A stretch of 64,000 bases of DNA from Streptomyces sp. NBC_00289 (GTDB lineage: Bacteria; Actinomycetota; Actinomycetes; Streptomycetales; Streptomycetaceae), in assembly GCF_041435115.1 (NCBI RefSeq), contig NZ_CP108046.1:4774001-4838000 (forward strand), in the 5' to 3' direction. Position 1 is the stretch's first letter, and every line of letters starts with the position of its first letter. The position numbers were made by a program, and so were the translations under genes. This document shows, in pieces, positions 18,058-30,164 of this stretch. The notes beneath the pieces were generated by a model. The model was given only the letters and a program-made list of their open reading frames with translations. It was not told the origin of the DNA and did not search any database.

Positions 18058-20886
18058 TCAGTCCTCGGACGCCGTCTTCGCAGCCGTCGCCTTCTTGGCT
18101 GCCGCCGTCGTCTTCTTGGCCGCCGTCTTCTTCGCGGTCGTCGTCTTGGCCGCGGTCTTCTTTGCGGCCGTCGCCTTCTTGGCCGGAGCCTTCTTCGCGG
18201 GCGCCTTCTTGGCCGTCTTCTTGGCGGGCGTCTTCGCCCGCTTCTCGGCGAGCAGCTCGAAGCCGCGCTCCGGGGTGATGTCCTCGACACTGTCGCCGGA
18301 GCGCAGGGTCGCGTTGGTCTCCCCGTCGGTGACGTACGGCCCGAAGCGACCGTCCTTGACGACGACCGGCTTCGCGCTGACCGGGTCCTCGCCCAGTTCC
18401 TTCAGCGGCGGCTTGGCGGCGGCGCGGCCACGCTGCTTGGGCTGGGAGTAGATTTCCAGCGCCTCTTCGAGGGTGATCGTGAAGAGCTGGTCCTCGGTCT
18501 GCAGCGAGCGCGAGTCCGTGCCCTTCTTCAGGTACGGCCCGTAGCGCCCGTTCTGCGCGGTGATCTCCACGCCCTCGGCGTCCTTGCCGACGACACGCGG
18601 CAGCGACATCAGCCTGAGCGCGTCCTCGATCGTCACCGTGTCCAGGGACATCGACTTGAACAGCGAGGCCGTACGCGGCTTGACGGCGTTCTTGCCGGTC
18701 TTCGGGGTGCCCTCGGGGAGCACCTCGGTGACGTACGGGCCGTAGCGGCCGTCCCTGGCGATGATCTGGTGACCCGTCGACGGGTCGGCACCGAGCTCGA
18801 AGTCACCGCTCGGCTTGGCGAGCAGCTCCTCCGCGAGCTCGACGCCCAGTTCGTCCGGGGGAAGGTCCTCGGGCACGTCGGCACGCTGGTGGTTCTCGGA
18901 GTCCTTCTCGCCGCGCTCGATGTACGGCCCGTAGCGTCCGACCCGCAGCACGATGTCGTTGCCCACGGGGAACGACGACACCTCGCGCGCGTCGATCGCG
19001 CCCAGGTCGGTCACGAGCTCCTTGAGTCCGCCGAGGTGGTCCCCGTCGCCGTTGCCGGCGTCCGCGGCGCCGCCCGCACCGGAGCCCTCGCCGAAGCCGA
19101 AGTAGAACCGCTTCAGCCACGGCACGGCCTGCGCCTCACCGCGGGCGATGCGGTCGAGGTCGTCCTCCATGCGGGCGGTGAAGTCGTAGTCGACGAGCCT
19201 GCCGAAGTGCTTCTCCAGGAGGTTGACCACGGCGAAGGACAGGAAGGACGGGACGAGTGCCGTGCCCTTCTTGAAGACGTAGCCGCGGTCGAGGATCGTG
19301 CCGATGATCGACGCGTACGTCGACGGGCGGCCGATCTCGCGCTCTTCGAGCTCCTTGACGAGGCTGGCCTCGGTGTAGCGGGCCGGGGGCTTGGTGGCGT
19401 GCCCGTCGACCGTGATCTCCTCGGCCGTCAGCGCGTCGCCCTCGGCGACCTGGGGCAGGCGACGCTCACGGTCGTCGAGCTCGGCGTTCGGGTCGTCGGC
19501 GCCCTCGACGTACGCCTTCAGGAAGCCGTGGAAGGTGATCGTCTTGCCCGACGCGCTGAACTCGACGTCGCGGCCGTCGGCGGCCCTGCCACCGATCTTC
19601 ACGGTGACGGAGTTCCCGGTCGCGTCCTTCATCTGGGAGGCGACGGTCCGCTTCCAGATCAGCTCGTAGAGCTTGAACTGGTCGCCGGTCAGACCCGTCT
19701 CGGCCGGAGTGCGGAAACGATCACCCGAAGGCCGGATCGCCTCGTGCGCCTCCTGCGCGTTCTTGACCTTCCCGGCGTACGTGCGCGGCTGGGCCGGCAG
19801 GTAGTCGGCGCCGTACAGCTGCGTGACCTGGGCGCGGGCCGCCCTGACGGCGGTCTCGCTCAGCGTCGTGGAGTCCGTACGCATGTACGTGATGTAGCCG
19901 TTCTCGTACAGCTTCTGGGCGACCTGCATGGTCGCCTTCGCGCCGAAACCGAGCTTGCGGCTGGCCTCCTGCTGCAGCGTCGTCGTACGGAACGGGGCGT
20001 ACGGCGAGCGGCGGTACGGCTTCGACTCGACGGAGCGGACGGCGAACCGCGTGTTCTCCAGGGCGGCCGCCAGGGCGCGGACGTTCGCCTCGTCGAGGTG
20101 GAGGATGTTCGCGCTCTTGAGTTGTCCCAGGGAGTCGAAGTCGCGGCCCTGCGCGACCCGCCTGCCGTCGACGGCCTGGAGGCGGGCGACCAGCGACGAC
20201 GGGTCCGACGAATCTCCCACGCGGCCGGTCGCGAAGGTGCCCGTCAGGTCCCAGTACTCAGCAGAACGAAACGCGATGCGCTCGCGTTCCCGCTCCACCA
20301 CGAGTCGTGTGGCGACCGACTGGACGCGGCCGGCCGACAGGCGCGGCATGACCTTCTTCCACAGGACCGGCGAGACCTCGTAGCCGTAGAGACGGTCGAG
20401 GATGCGGCGGGTCTCCTGGGCGTCGACCATGCGCTGGTTGAGGTCGCGCGGATTGGCGACGGCCGCGCGGATCGCGTCCTTGGTGATCTCGTGGAACACC
20501 ATGCGCTTGACCGGGACCTTGGGCTTCAGCACCTCCAGGAGGTGCCACGCGATGGCCTCGCCCTCGCGGTCCTCATCGGTCGCGAGGAAGAGTTCGTCGG
20601 AGTCGCGCAGCAGGTCCTTGAGCTTCTTGACCTGTGCCTTCTTGTCGGCGTTGATCACGTAGATCGGCTGGAAGTCGTTGTCGACGTCCACGCCGAGGCG
20701 GCGCACCTCGCCGGTGTACTGCTCCGGCACCTCCGCCGCGCCGTTGGGGAGGTCGCGGATGTGCCCGACGCTCGCTTCGACGACGTATCCGGGGCCGAGA
20801 TAGCCCTTGATCGTCTTCGCCTTGGCGGGCGACTCGACGATGACGAGTCGGCGGCCGCCCTGTGCGGTCTCGCTGGTCGGGGACAA
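18058..20886 (-). CDS. topA: DNA topoisomerase I
   Basis: 942 residues from a TTG start at 20886, preceded by GGAGAG 10 bases upstream. The product then begins MSPTSETAQ, as I recall for other Streptomyces TopA; an ATG 66 bases upstream would add an atypical tail. It relaxes negative supercoils. The Toprim domain has VIVESPAKAKTI and the metal motif DEDREGE. The active tyrosine lies in YITYMRTDS. The C-terminal half has no tetracysteine zinc fingers. Instead it carries four topoisomerase C-terminal repeats of the form GR(Y/F)GPY, then a Lys/Ala-rich tail of roughly 55 residues. Such tails are typical of actinobacterial TopA and aid DNA binding. Confidence 0.96.
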   Translation of the reverse strand: MSPTSETAQGGRRLVIVESPAKAKTIKGYLGPGYVVEASVGHIRDLPNGAAEVPEQYTGEVRRLGVDVDNDFQPIYVINADKKAQVKKLKDLLRDSDELFLATDEDREGEAIAWHLLEVLKPKVPVKRMVFHEITKDAIRAAVANPRDLNQRMVDAQETRRILDRLYGYEVSPVLWKKVMPRLSAGRVQSVATRLVVERERERIAFRSAEYWDLTGTFATGRVGDSSDPSSLVARLQAVDGRRVAQGRDFDSLGQLKSANILHLDEANVRALAAALENTRFAVRSVESKPYRRSPYAPFRTTTLQQEASRKLGFGAKATMQVAQKLYENGYITYMRTDSTTLSETAVRAARAQVTQLYGADYLPAQPRTYAGKVKNAQEAHEAIRPSGDRFRTPAETGLTGDQFKLYELIWKRTVASQMKDATGNSVTVKIGGRAADGRDVEFSASGKTITFHGFLKAYVEGADDPNAELDDRERRLPQVAEGDALTAEEITVDGHATKPPARYTEASLVKELEEREIGRPSTYASIIGTILDRGYVFKKGTALVPSFLSFAVVNLLEKHFGRLVDYDFTARMEDDLDRIARGEAQAVPWLKRFYFGFGEGSGAGGAADAGNGDGDHLGGLKELVTDLGAIDAREVSSFPVGNDIVLRVGRYGPYIERGEKDSENHQRADVPEDLPPDELGVELAEELLAKPSGDFELGADPSTGHQIIARDGRYGPYVTEVLPEGTPKTGKNAVKPRTASLFKSMSLDTVTIEDALRLMSLPRVVGKDAEGVEITAQNGRYGPYLKKGTDSRSLQTEDQLFTITLEEALEIYSQPKQRGRAAAKPPLKELGEDPVSAKPVVVKDGRFGPYVTDGETNATLRSGDSVEDITPERGFELLAEKRAKTPAKKTAKKAPAKKAPAKKATAAKKTAAKTTTAKKTAAKKTTAAAKKATAAKTASED

Positions 20887-21157
20887 CTTCGCTCTTCTCT
20901 CCGGTCGAGGCTGGGGCCTTCCCAGGGGACCTTCGTCCCGGGGTCGGGTCATGGTGACGCTGCGGAGTGTGACGGTACATCCCGCCCCCGTGTCAAACGG
21001 GAAAAGCCCGCAACGGCCACTCGAACGGTAACCCGACTACCGCCATTCCTGCCGCCCGGAGTGCCCACCGGTCCTTTCGGGGCTGTCCGGAGGGCGACCT
21101 CCCCTTCACCGCGTTCGCGGCCAGGTCACAGCCCGGCCGACGGCTTCGCCGCGTTCC

Positions 21158-21187
21158 TCAGAGGTGCGTGAAGCACCATGTGCCGAG
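21158..21187 (-). pseudogene. 3' remnant of IS-interrupted small membrane-protein gene
   Basis: The last ten codons (LGTWCFTHL, stop) of the gene whose first part starts at 23701. Removing the insertion and one 3-bp target copy joins the two pieces in frame into a 65-residue protein. Confidence 0.75.
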
Positions 21188-21299
21188 GGCCCAGACCTCC
21201 GGTAGTGACCTGTGGATAACCTCGCTGACCTGCGTGCTTTCTGCGGTGCTGATTGTGTGAAAGTTGTTGAGATGGCTGGCGAATGGATAGGGTCTCCTG

Positions 21300-23507
<2,208 letters not shown>

Positions 23508-23533
23508 TCAAGAACCCGATTCCGGAGGTCTGG

Positions 23534-23701
23534 GGCCAGCGCGATCACCGCGGCAAGCGTCGCGACCGTCGCCGATGCGACAGGGCTCACACCATGGGCG
23601 ACGGGTTCGCGGTGCCGCACGCGCGCCGCGATCCACACCAGCAGTCCGCCCCCGAACAGGGCGAACACCACTCCTGCGAAGATCGCCGGTCCGCTTTCCA
23701 T
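23534..23701 (-). pseudogene. 5' part of small membrane-protein gene split by the IS
   Basis: Fifty-six codons from ATG 23701: MESGPAIF, a membrane helix, a basic loop (RVRHREP) and the start of a second helix. Reading then enters the IS end and stops at 23498 after 11 foreign codons. With the remnant at 21158-21187 the intact product would be a 65-residue two-helix membrane protein of unknown function. The truncated form retains nearly all of helix two. Confidence 0.75.
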
Positions 23702-24004
23702 GGCCGCCCGTGCCTCTTTTCTCCCGTCCGGGTGTGCTCAGCCCGTGGAGGCTGACACGCACGGGCGGCGGGCAGGCGAACCCGAGGTGAACGCGGAGCT
23801 GCCGGGGCCGTGGACTCCCCCGGCCGCTGCCCGGTTCGTCCCTCTCCTCGACGTCCGGCGGGCGCCGCACCGAGCCGGCACGGGTAATTTTCCGGTCGTC
23901 TTCTTTTGTCTTTTTTGACGTGCAGGTGGAAACCGCGCGCGCGTCCCCGCCGCGCTCCGTGCCGCTCTCGCCGTGCGGGGTGGGCTGCCCCGGTGCTCCC
24001 CCGC
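23702..24004. other. Intergenic region, no gene seen
   Basis: About 300 bases between the split membrane-protein gene and the methyltransferase stop. It holds an AT-richer, T-rich patch (about 23885-23920) that could be the promoter of the membrane-protein gene on the minus strand. Confidence 0.4.
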
Positions 24005-25540
24005 TCAGACCGGCTCGATGAATCCCTGTTCCACCAGCAGCCGGATCTGCGCGGGCGTGCGGTCGCGCAGGAGCACCGGGTCCTCGCCGACCAGCTGGGC
24101 GATGGCGTCCAGGATGCGGCCAGCGCTCAGTGTGCCGTCGCAGACGCCGGCGAAGCCCGCGCCGACCGTGTCGACCTTGGTGGCCCGCCGCATGCCGCGG
24201 TTCTGGCGCAGCACCACGTGCTCGGGGTCCTCGGCCCCGGGCAGTCCGACCTGCTCCTGCACGATCTCCGGGGCGAGCCTGAAGTGCCCCGCGAGCAGGG
24301 CCGCGTCGTCGTGCTCCCGAAGGTGGTCGAGGCGGTCGAAGTGCGCCCGGACGGTGTCGCCGAGCGGTTGTTCGACCGGGTGCGGCCACTCCTCCACGGT
24401 GACCGAGGGCACGGCGGCGTCCGTCCTGCGCAGCGTGATCCAGCCGAAGCCCACGCCCCGCACCTTGCGTGCCTCGAACTCGTCCAGCCACGCGTCGTAC
24501 CGCGCCTGGTACTCGACCGGGTCGGCCCGGTGGTCGCCGGCGTCCCTGAGCCACAGCTCGGCGTACTGCGTGACGTCCTGCACCTCACGCTGCACGATCC
24601 AGGCGTCGCACCCGCGCGGCACCCAGGACCTCAGCCTGTCCTGCCAGTCCTCCCCCTCCACGTGCTGCCAGTTGGCGAGGAACTGCGCGAACCCGCCTTC
24701 ACGCAGTCGATCCCCCGCCTGCTGAACGAGCGTGCGGCACAGATCGTCCCCGCCCATACCGCCGTCGCGGTAGGTGAGCCGCGCACCCGGCGAGATCACG
24801 AACGGCGGGTTCGACACGATGAGGTCGTACGTCTCGTCGTCCCGGACCGGCTCGAACAGTGACCCCTCGCGCAGCTCGGCGGCCGGGGCGCCGGACAGGG
24901 CCAGCGTCAGCGCGGTGATGTGCAGCGCGCGCGGGTTGAGGTCGGTCGCCGTCACGCGGGTGGCGTGGTGTGCCGCGTGCAGCGCCTGGATGCCGGACCC
25001 CGTGCCGAGATCGAGGGCGGCGGAGACGGGCGTACGGACCGTGATGCCCGCGAGGGTCGTGGAGGCGCCGCCGACCCCGAGGACGACCCCCTCCTCGCGG
25101 CTGCCGATGCCGCCCGCGCCGCCGACCGCGCACCCCAGGTCGGACACGATGAACCAGTCCTCGCCGTCGGGACCGCCGTACGGCCGTACGTCCACCGTCG
25201 CGGCGACGGCGTCCTCGGCGCCCGCGCCGACGCGCACCAGCCAGCCTGCCTCGACGCACTCGGCGACGGGCAGAACGTCCGCCACGCGTGCGTGGAGCAC
25301 GGGTTGCTGCAACAGGAACAGCCGTACGAGCGTCTCCAGCGGCGTGTCGCCCCGGGTGGCCCGGAGGGCGGGCACCGTCTCACTGCGTGCGAGTGCCGCG
25401 TACGCGGGGGCGCCGAGCAGCTCGAGCAGACCGTCGGCGGTGAAGGAGGCCCCGAGCAGGGCGTCCCGCAGCCGGACGGTGACGTCGGCGCGGTCGGTGG
25501 CCGGGAGGGCGGACAGAGCGGGCAGGCCGGAGTTACTCAC
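24005..25540 (-). CDS. Class I SAM-dependent methyltransferase with N-terminal extension
   Basis: 511 residues. The N-terminal third (1-170) is a helical domain seen in actinobacterial homologues. The Rossmann methyltransferase core has motif I DLGTGSGIQ (about 176-184), the acidic end of strand 2 in TATDLNP and motif IV VSNPPF. That motif is typical of enzymes that methylate a planar nitrogen in glutamine, nucleobases or RNA. A C-terminal domain of about 200 residues follows. A release-factor or rRNA methyltransferase role is possible; the substrate cannot be read from sequence. It probably stands alone, with 72 bases to the lipoprotein gene. Confidence 0.87.
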   Translation of the reverse strand: MSNSGLPALSALPATDRADVTVRLRDALLGASFTADGLLELLGAPAYAALARSETVPALRATRGDTPLETLVRLFLLQQPVLHARVADVLPVAECVEAGWLVRVGAGAEDAVAATVDVRPYGGPDGEDWFIVSDLGCAVGGAGGIGSREEGVVLGVGGASTTLAGITVRTPVSAALDLGTGSGIQALHAAHHATRVTATDLNPRALHITALTLALSGAPAAELREGSLFEPVRDDETYDLIVSNPPFVISPGARLTYRDGGMGGDDLCRTLVQQAGDRLREGGFAQFLANWQHVEGEDWQDRLRSWVPRGCDAWIVQREVQDVTQYAELWLRDAGDHRADPVEYQARYDAWLDEFEARKVRGVGFGWITLRRTDAAVPSVTVEEWPHPVEQPLGDTVRAHFDRLDHLREHDDAALLAGHFRLAPEIVQEQVGLPGAEDPEHVVLRQNRGMRRATKVDTVGAGFAGVCDGTLSAGRILDAIAQLVGEDPVLLRDRTPAQIRLLVEQGFIEPV

Positions 25541-25612
25541 GCCCCCATTGTGACCCGCGGGACGCGGACACCGCTGCCCCGCCGCGGGACTTCGACTCGC
25601 CGCCGGCGGACC

Positions 25613-26188
25613 TCAGCTCGCTGTGGCGGGCGTCGAGGCGGCGGCCGCCTTGCAGCTGTCCTGCTCGGCCATCGCCTTGCCGACGTCGCCCTCTTCCAGC
25701 GTCTTCAGCGCGTCGTTGCCGCTCTGGCTCAGCTTGTCCAGTTCGGTGGCGATGTCCTTGAGGCCGTCGGCGAACTTCGCCTGGTCCTTGATGTTGAGCG
25801 CGTCGACCTGCTTCCTGAGGCCGGCGTACGACAACGCGATGCCGTTGAGCTCCGTGACGGCGTTCTGCTGCTTCTTGGCGCCGTTGTCGACGTTCGGCGC
25901 CCCGGCCTTGTTCACGGCGGTGCCGATCGCCTTGTAGGCGTCGGACATGGCCTGGAACGCCTCGGCGTCGGTCTTCCGCACCGCTTCCGGCGTGCTGTTG
26001 TCCGAGGTCTCCTTCTGGATCGCGGCATTGGCGGCCTCGATCTTCTTGGCCTGCGGCTGCACCGCGTCGCAGACCTGCTTGGCCCAGGCATCCAGCTTGT
26101 CGTTGTTGTCGTCGCCGCTACTGCATGACGACAACGCCAGTACCAGTACCGCACCGCCGGACAGTGCGGCCGCGAGCTTCTTGTTCAC
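25613..26188 (-). CDS. Small exported lipoprotein, helical
   Basis: 191 residues from a GTG at 26188, chosen because GAAGGGA lies 9 bases upstream and because it gives a textbook lipoprotein signal ending LALSSC (Cys22). A longer in-frame ATG at 26206 is also possible. The mature protein is Ala/Lys/Asp-rich and predicted largely helical, with two cysteines (KQVCDAV and QDSCKAA) that could pair. I recognise no enzymatic motif. It lies just downstream of the H+-pyrophosphatase gene; function unknown. Confidence 0.83.
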   Translation of the reverse strand: MNKKLAAALSGGAVLVLALSSCSSGDDNNDKLDAWAKQVCDAVQPQAKKIEAANAAIQKETSDNSTPEAVRKTDAEAFQAMSDAYKAIGTAVNKAGAPNVDNGAKKQQNAVTELNGIALSYAGLRKQVDALNIKDQAKFADGLKDIATELDKLSQSGNDALKTLEEGDVGKAMAEQDSCKAAAASTPATAS

Positions 26189-26334
26189 CGGATTGGTCCC
26201 TTCCATGGCTCTCGGCCCCGGAACATACACGCCATGTGGGCTACATCCGCGAGTCGAACATCCACTAAGACCATTATTCACACCATTTGCACCAAGCGAG
26301 AGAAGGCTCACGGCGAGGGCGTACGCACGCACGA

Positions 26335-26374
26335 GGCGGGCGGGCGACGCGTCAGCACGCGCCGTCCGCCCGCC
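26335..26374 (-). terminator. GC-rich hairpin downstream of hppA
   Basis: GGCGGGCGG pairs with CCGCCCGCC, with CGCG/CGCG inside, about 30 bases past the hppA stop. It lies in the gap before the lipoprotein gene. No T-tract follows. Confidence 0.6.
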
Positions 26375-26400
26375 CCTTGAGCAGAGCGTCGTAAGACGGC

Positions 26401-28806
26401 CTACGAAACCACCGCGGTACCAGCCGAGTTGGACACCCGCTCGGCCTTGTCCTCCTCCCCCACGGCGATCCCGCGCCGTTTGGAGACGTAGACGGCGCCC
26501 GCGATCACCAGGAACGCGAGGACGGAAACCATGATCCGCACTCCGATGCTCTTGTCGTCGCCGTAGCTGAACTTGATGACCGCCGGTGCGATCAGCAGCG
26601 CCACCAGGTTCATCACCTTCAGCAGCGGGTTGATCGCGGGACCGGCGGTGTCCTTGAAGGGGTCGCCGACCGTGTCACCGATCACCGTCGCGGCATGGGC
26701 CTCGCTGCCCTTGCCGCCGTGGTGGCCGTCCTCCACGAGTTTCTTCGCGTTGTCCCACGCACCGCCGGAGTTGGCCAGGAACACGGCCATCAGCGTGCCG
26801 GTGCCGATCGCGCCCGCCAGGAACGAGCCCAGCGCGCCGACACCGAGCGTGAACCCGATGAAGATGGGCGCCAGAACGGCGAGCAGGCCGGGCGTGGCGA
26901 GCTCGCGCAGGGCGTCCCTGGTGCAGATGTCGACGACCTTGCCGTACTCCGGCGTCTCGCTGTAGTCCATGATCCCGGGCTTCTCACGGAACTGCCGCCG
27001 CACCTCGTAGACCACGGAACCCGCCGACCGCGCCACGGCGTTGATCGCGAGCCCCGAGAAGAGGAACACGACCGCCGCGCCGGCGATGAGACCGACGAGG
27101 TTGTTGGGCTGCGAGATGTCCATCATCAGCGTCATCGGCGCGCCCGGTCCGCTGAGTTTCTCGCCGACGTCCTGTGCGCCGGTCGTGATCGCATCGCGGT
27201 ACGACCCGAAGAGCGCCGACGCCGCGAGGACCGCGGTGGCGATGGCGATGCCCTTGGTGATGGCCTTGGTGGTGTTGCCGACGGCGTCCAGGTTGGTGAG
27301 CACCTGCGCGCCGGCGCCCTCGACGTCCCCGGACATCTCGGCGATGCCCTGGGCGTTGTCGGAGACCGGTCCGAAGGTGTCCATGGCGACGATCACGCCG
27401 ACCGTGGTGAGCAGGCCGGTGCCGGCCAGAGCCACGGCGAACAGCGCCAGCATGATCGACGTACCGCCGAGCAGGAACGCCCCGTACACACCGAGTCCGA
27501 TCAACAGGGCGGTGTAGACGGCCGATTCCAGACCGATGGAGATACCGGCGAGGACGACGGTGGCCGCGCCGGTCAGCGAACTCTTGCCGATGTCCCGCAC
27601 CGGACGGCGGGTCGTCTCGGTGAAGTAGCCCGTCAGTTGCTGGATCAACGCGGCCAGCACGATGCCGATCGCGACGGCGATGAGCGCGAGGATCCGCGGA
27701 TCGCCGTCCTTGGCCTTGATCGCCGCGTCGGTGACGCCGTCGAGGTCGGCGTACGTGCCGGGCAGATACACGAAGACGGCCACGGCCACCAGCACGAGCG
27801 AGATCACCGCGGAGATGAAGAATCCCCGGTTGATCGCGGTCATGCCACTGCGGTCGGACCGCCTGGGCGCCACGGCGAAGATGCCGACCATGGCGGTGAG
27901 CACGCCGATCGCGGGTACGAGCAGCGGGAACGCGAGCCCGGAGTCGCCGAAGGCCGCCTTGCCGAGGATCAGCGCGGCGACCAGGGTCACGGCGTACGAC
28001 TCGAAAAGGTCGGCCGCCATGCCCGCGCAGTCGCCGACGTTGTCGCCCACGTTGTCGGCGATGGTCGCGGCGTTGCGCGGGTCGTCCTCCGGAATGCCCT
28101 TCTCGACCTTGCCGACCAGGTCGGCGCCGACGTCGGCGGCCTTGGTGAAGATGCCGCCGCCGACACGCATGAACATGGCGATCAGGGCGGCCCCGAGGCC
28201 AAAGCCCTCGAGCACCTTCGGCGCGTCGGCCGCGTACACCAGCACCACACAGGAGGCGCCCAGCAGACCGAGCCCCACCGTGAACATGCCGACGACGCCG
28301 CCCGTACGGAAAGCGATCTTCATTGCTTTGTGTGAGACGGCGGTGAGATCTTTCTCCGGCTCGCCCTCCGCCGGGGTCGCTTCACGCGCCGCGGCGGCGA
28401 CGCGCACATTGCTGCGCACGGCGAGCCACATGCCGATATAGCCGGTGGCTGCCGAGAATCCCGCGCCGATCAGGAAGAACACCGAGCGTCCGGCGCGCTG
28501 ATTCCAGTCGTCCGCGGGCAGCAGCATGAGCAGGAAGAACACGACCACGGCGAATACGCCGAGCGTGCGCAGTTGCCGGGCCAGATAGGCGTTCGCGCCT
28601 TCCTGGATCGCCGTCGCGATCTTCTTCATGCTGTCGGTGCCCTCGCCCGCCGCGAGCACCTGGCGTACCAGGATGCCCGCGACCACGAGCGCCGCCAGCG
28701 CCACAAGGGCGATGACCATCACCATGACGCGGTTGCCGTCGGTCAGTACTGCGGCTGCGAAGGTTGTGGGGTGATCGAACTGCTGAGGGGTAGAAAGCCC
28801 CGCCAT
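26401..28806 (-). CDS. hppA: Membrane H+-translocating pyrophosphatase (K+-independent type)
   Basis: 801 residues with about 16 membrane helices. It hydrolyses pyrophosphate to pump protons out of the cytoplasm. The catalytic loops are complete: DVGADLVGKVE, the acidic DNVGDNVGDCAG and the late IGDTVGDPFKDTAGPA. The GNTTKAITKG motif carries Lys where potassium-dependent enzymes have Ala, which indicates the K+-independent proton-pumping class. It is transcribed away from bldG on the same strand, after the anti-sigma gene and a strong terminator, so it should have its own promoter in 28807-29050. Confidence 0.97.
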   Translation of the reverse strand: MAGLSTPQQFDHPTTFAAAVLTDGNRVMVMVIALVALAALVVAGILVRQVLAAGEGTDSMKKIATAIQEGANAYLARQLRTLGVFAVVVFFLLMLLPADDWNQRAGRSVFFLIGAGFSAATGYIGMWLAVRSNVRVAAAAREATPAEGEPEKDLTAVSHKAMKIAFRTGGVVGMFTVGLGLLGASCVVLVYAADAPKVLEGFGLGAALIAMFMRVGGGIFTKAADVGADLVGKVEKGIPEDDPRNAATIADNVGDNVGDCAGMAADLFESYAVTLVAALILGKAAFGDSGLAFPLLVPAIGVLTAMVGIFAVAPRRSDRSGMTAINRGFFISAVISLVLVAVAVFVYLPGTYADLDGVTDAAIKAKDGDPRILALIAVAIGIVLAALIQQLTGYFTETTRRPVRDIGKSSLTGAATVVLAGISIGLESAVYTALLIGLGVYGAFLLGGTSIMLALFAVALAGTGLLTTVGVIVAMDTFGPVSDNAQGIAEMSGDVEGAGAQVLTNLDAVGNTTKAITKGIAIATAVLAASALFGSYRDAITTGAQDVGEKLSGPGAPMTLMMDISQPNNLVGLIAGAAVVFLFSGLAINAVARSAGSVVYEVRRQFREKPGIMDYSETPEYGKVVDICTRDALRELATPGLLAVLAPIFIGFTLGVGALGSFLAGAIGTGTLMAVFLANSGGAWDNAKKLVEDGHHGGKGSEAHAATVIGDTVGDPFKDTAGPAINPLLKVMNLVALLIAPAVIKFSYGDDKSIGVRIMVSVLAFLVIAGAVYVSKRRGIAVGEEDKAERVSNSAGTAVVS

Positions 28807-29050
28807 TCGTCCTCCTTGACGCTTGGGCTGAGCTCAAGATGTGGACGGATTGTAGGTAGCGGAACCTGATCAAAACAGTACGCGGGAATCGGAATTAGCC
28901 TTCGCATGCCCCGCAGCAAATGATCGACATCGCGCGATCACGCCCAAAAGGAGTAACGCCCCGAAGGCATTGACGCTTGATCGAATTATCGGGGGATTGA
29001 TCGTGAATTCCTTCACGAATTCACCGGCGCCGGGCGGTGCGGCCGCACGG

Positions 29051-29087
29051 AAAACGCCAAGGGCCCTGCTCAGCAGGGCCCTTGGCG
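29051..29087 (-). terminator. Perfect 16-bp hairpin with T-run ending the bldG operon
   Basis: Arms 29055-29070 and 29072-29087 are exact inverted copies around a single base. On the minus strand the stem is followed by TTTT. It lies 24 bases after the anti-sigma gene stop and is the clearest factor-independent terminator in the window. Confidence 0.88.
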
Positions 29088-29110
29088 ATACGAGAGTGGC
29101 GTCGGCGACG

Positions 29111-29548
29111 TCAGGAAAGCACCGCGACCGGTGGTGTGGTCGGCCACGTCATACGGATCAGTCCGCCGTGCTCGCCGGCGGAGACCTCCACGTCGTCGAC
29201 CAGTCCGCTGATGACCGCGAGGCCCATTTCGTCCTCCTCGGTTTCCGCGTCGGTCTCCCCGTCCGCGACGCCGGAGCCCCGCTCGCCGGGGACCGCGTGC
29301 GGCGCCTCGTCGCCGACCTCGATGGAGAACTGCTTCTCCTCCTCGATCAGCAGCACCATCACCGGCGCGGTGATCCCGCCGATCTGGTGCAGCCCGACGG
29401 CGCGAGAACACGCCTCACCGACGGCGAGTCGGACCTCGTCGAGGACGGCCTCGTCCACTCCGGCCCTGCGCGCCACCGCTGCCGCCACCAGTCGGGCGGT
29501 CCTGACGTGCTCGGGCAGCGCGCTGAAGCGGAGTTCAACGGTGGCCAT
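29111..29548 (-). CDS. Anti-sigma factor homologue, HATPase family (BldG partner)
   Basis: 145 residues from the ATG at 29548, which has GAGGGGG just upstream. It is a GHKL/HATPase domain of the RsbW/SpoIIAB type: an N-box helix (DEVRLAVGEACSRAV) and a later G-box region (MGLAVISGLVDDV). Its interrupted acidic loop (about 92-112) is unusual for this fold. By position it corresponds to the SCO3548 (ApgA) protein reported to interact with BldG. It should bind ATP, phosphorylate or sequester an antagonist, and hold a sigma factor. It lies 114 bases downstream of bldG in the same transcript. Confidence 0.9.
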   Translation of the reverse strand: MATVELRFSALPEHVRTARLVAAAVARRAGVDEAVLDEVRLAVGEACSRAVGLHQIGGITAPVMVLLIEEEKQFSIEVGDEAPHAVPGERGSGVADGETDAETEEDEMGLAVISGLVDDVEVSAGEHGGLIRMTWPTTPPVAVLS

Positions 29549-29662
29549 GCATCCCCCTCGCAACTACGGGCGTGCTGTCGGGAGACCGGGCCGTCGAAAG
29601 CCCCGGGCCCCCTCACTCATTGCTGACAGCCCGGGCGGGACTGTGTCCGCCCGGGCCGGTGG

Positions 29663-30004
29663 TCAGTCGGTGGCTTCCACCGCTTCCTCGACCGAGGTGT
29701 GGATCGGGAACACCTTGGTGAGGCCGGTGATACGGAAGATCTTGAGAATGCGCTCCTGGTTGCAGACCAGGCGCAACGAGCCCTCGTGGGCACGCACCCG
29801 CTTGAGTCCTCCCACCAGCACGCCGAGCCCGGTGGAGTCGAGGAAGTCCACGCCCTCCATGTCGACGACAAGGTGGAAATTGCCGTCGTTCACCAGCTCG
29901 ACCAGCTGTTCGCGCAACTTGGGCGCGGTATATACGTCGATTTCGCCACCGACCCTGACGATCGTGCGATCGCCGATGGTCTCGGTCGACAGGGACAGGT
30001 CCAC
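29663..30004 (-). CDS. bldG: Anti-sigma factor antagonist BldG
   Basis: 113 residues of a STAS domain. The phosphorylated residue is Ser57 in DFLDSTGLG, the same position known for BldG of S. coelicolor. BldG is needed for aerial mycelium formation, antibiotic production and stress responses, acting by partner switching with the neighbouring anti-sigma factor. The order bldG then anti-sigma gene, with a divergent helicase, matches the known locus. In S. coelicolor both mono- and dicistronic transcripts are reported. I see no clear terminator between the two genes here. Confidence 0.96.
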   Translation of the reverse strand: MDLSLSTETIGDRTIVRVGGEIDVYTAPKLREQLVELVNDGNFHLVVDMEGVDFLDSTGLGVLVGGLKRVRAHEGSLRLVCNQERILKIFRITGLTKVFPIHTSVEEAVEATD

Positions 30005-30164
30005 GGATCCTCCAGCACCTTGCTATCGAGCGGTCGCCCGTTGGGACACCTCGGCAGAGCCCCCTGGACGGTTCGCCAGCCGCGATGGCATTCAATCACT
30101 TACGGCAGGCGTGCACGACGCCTTGGTCCCATTGTCCGTCACGCCAGTGACACACTCGGTGCCG

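Noticed and set aside
17854..21171. A 1,105-codon open frame on the plus strand opposite topA
   Set aside because: It mirrors topA, a certain gene on the other strand. High third-position GC keeps the antisense frame open; the predicted protein is Arg/Gly/Val-rich with no domain.
29037..30164. A 376-codon N-terminal extension of the helicase
   Set aside because: It would run antisense across bldG and its anti-sigma gene. The helicase has a good ATG at 30165 with its core starting soon after.
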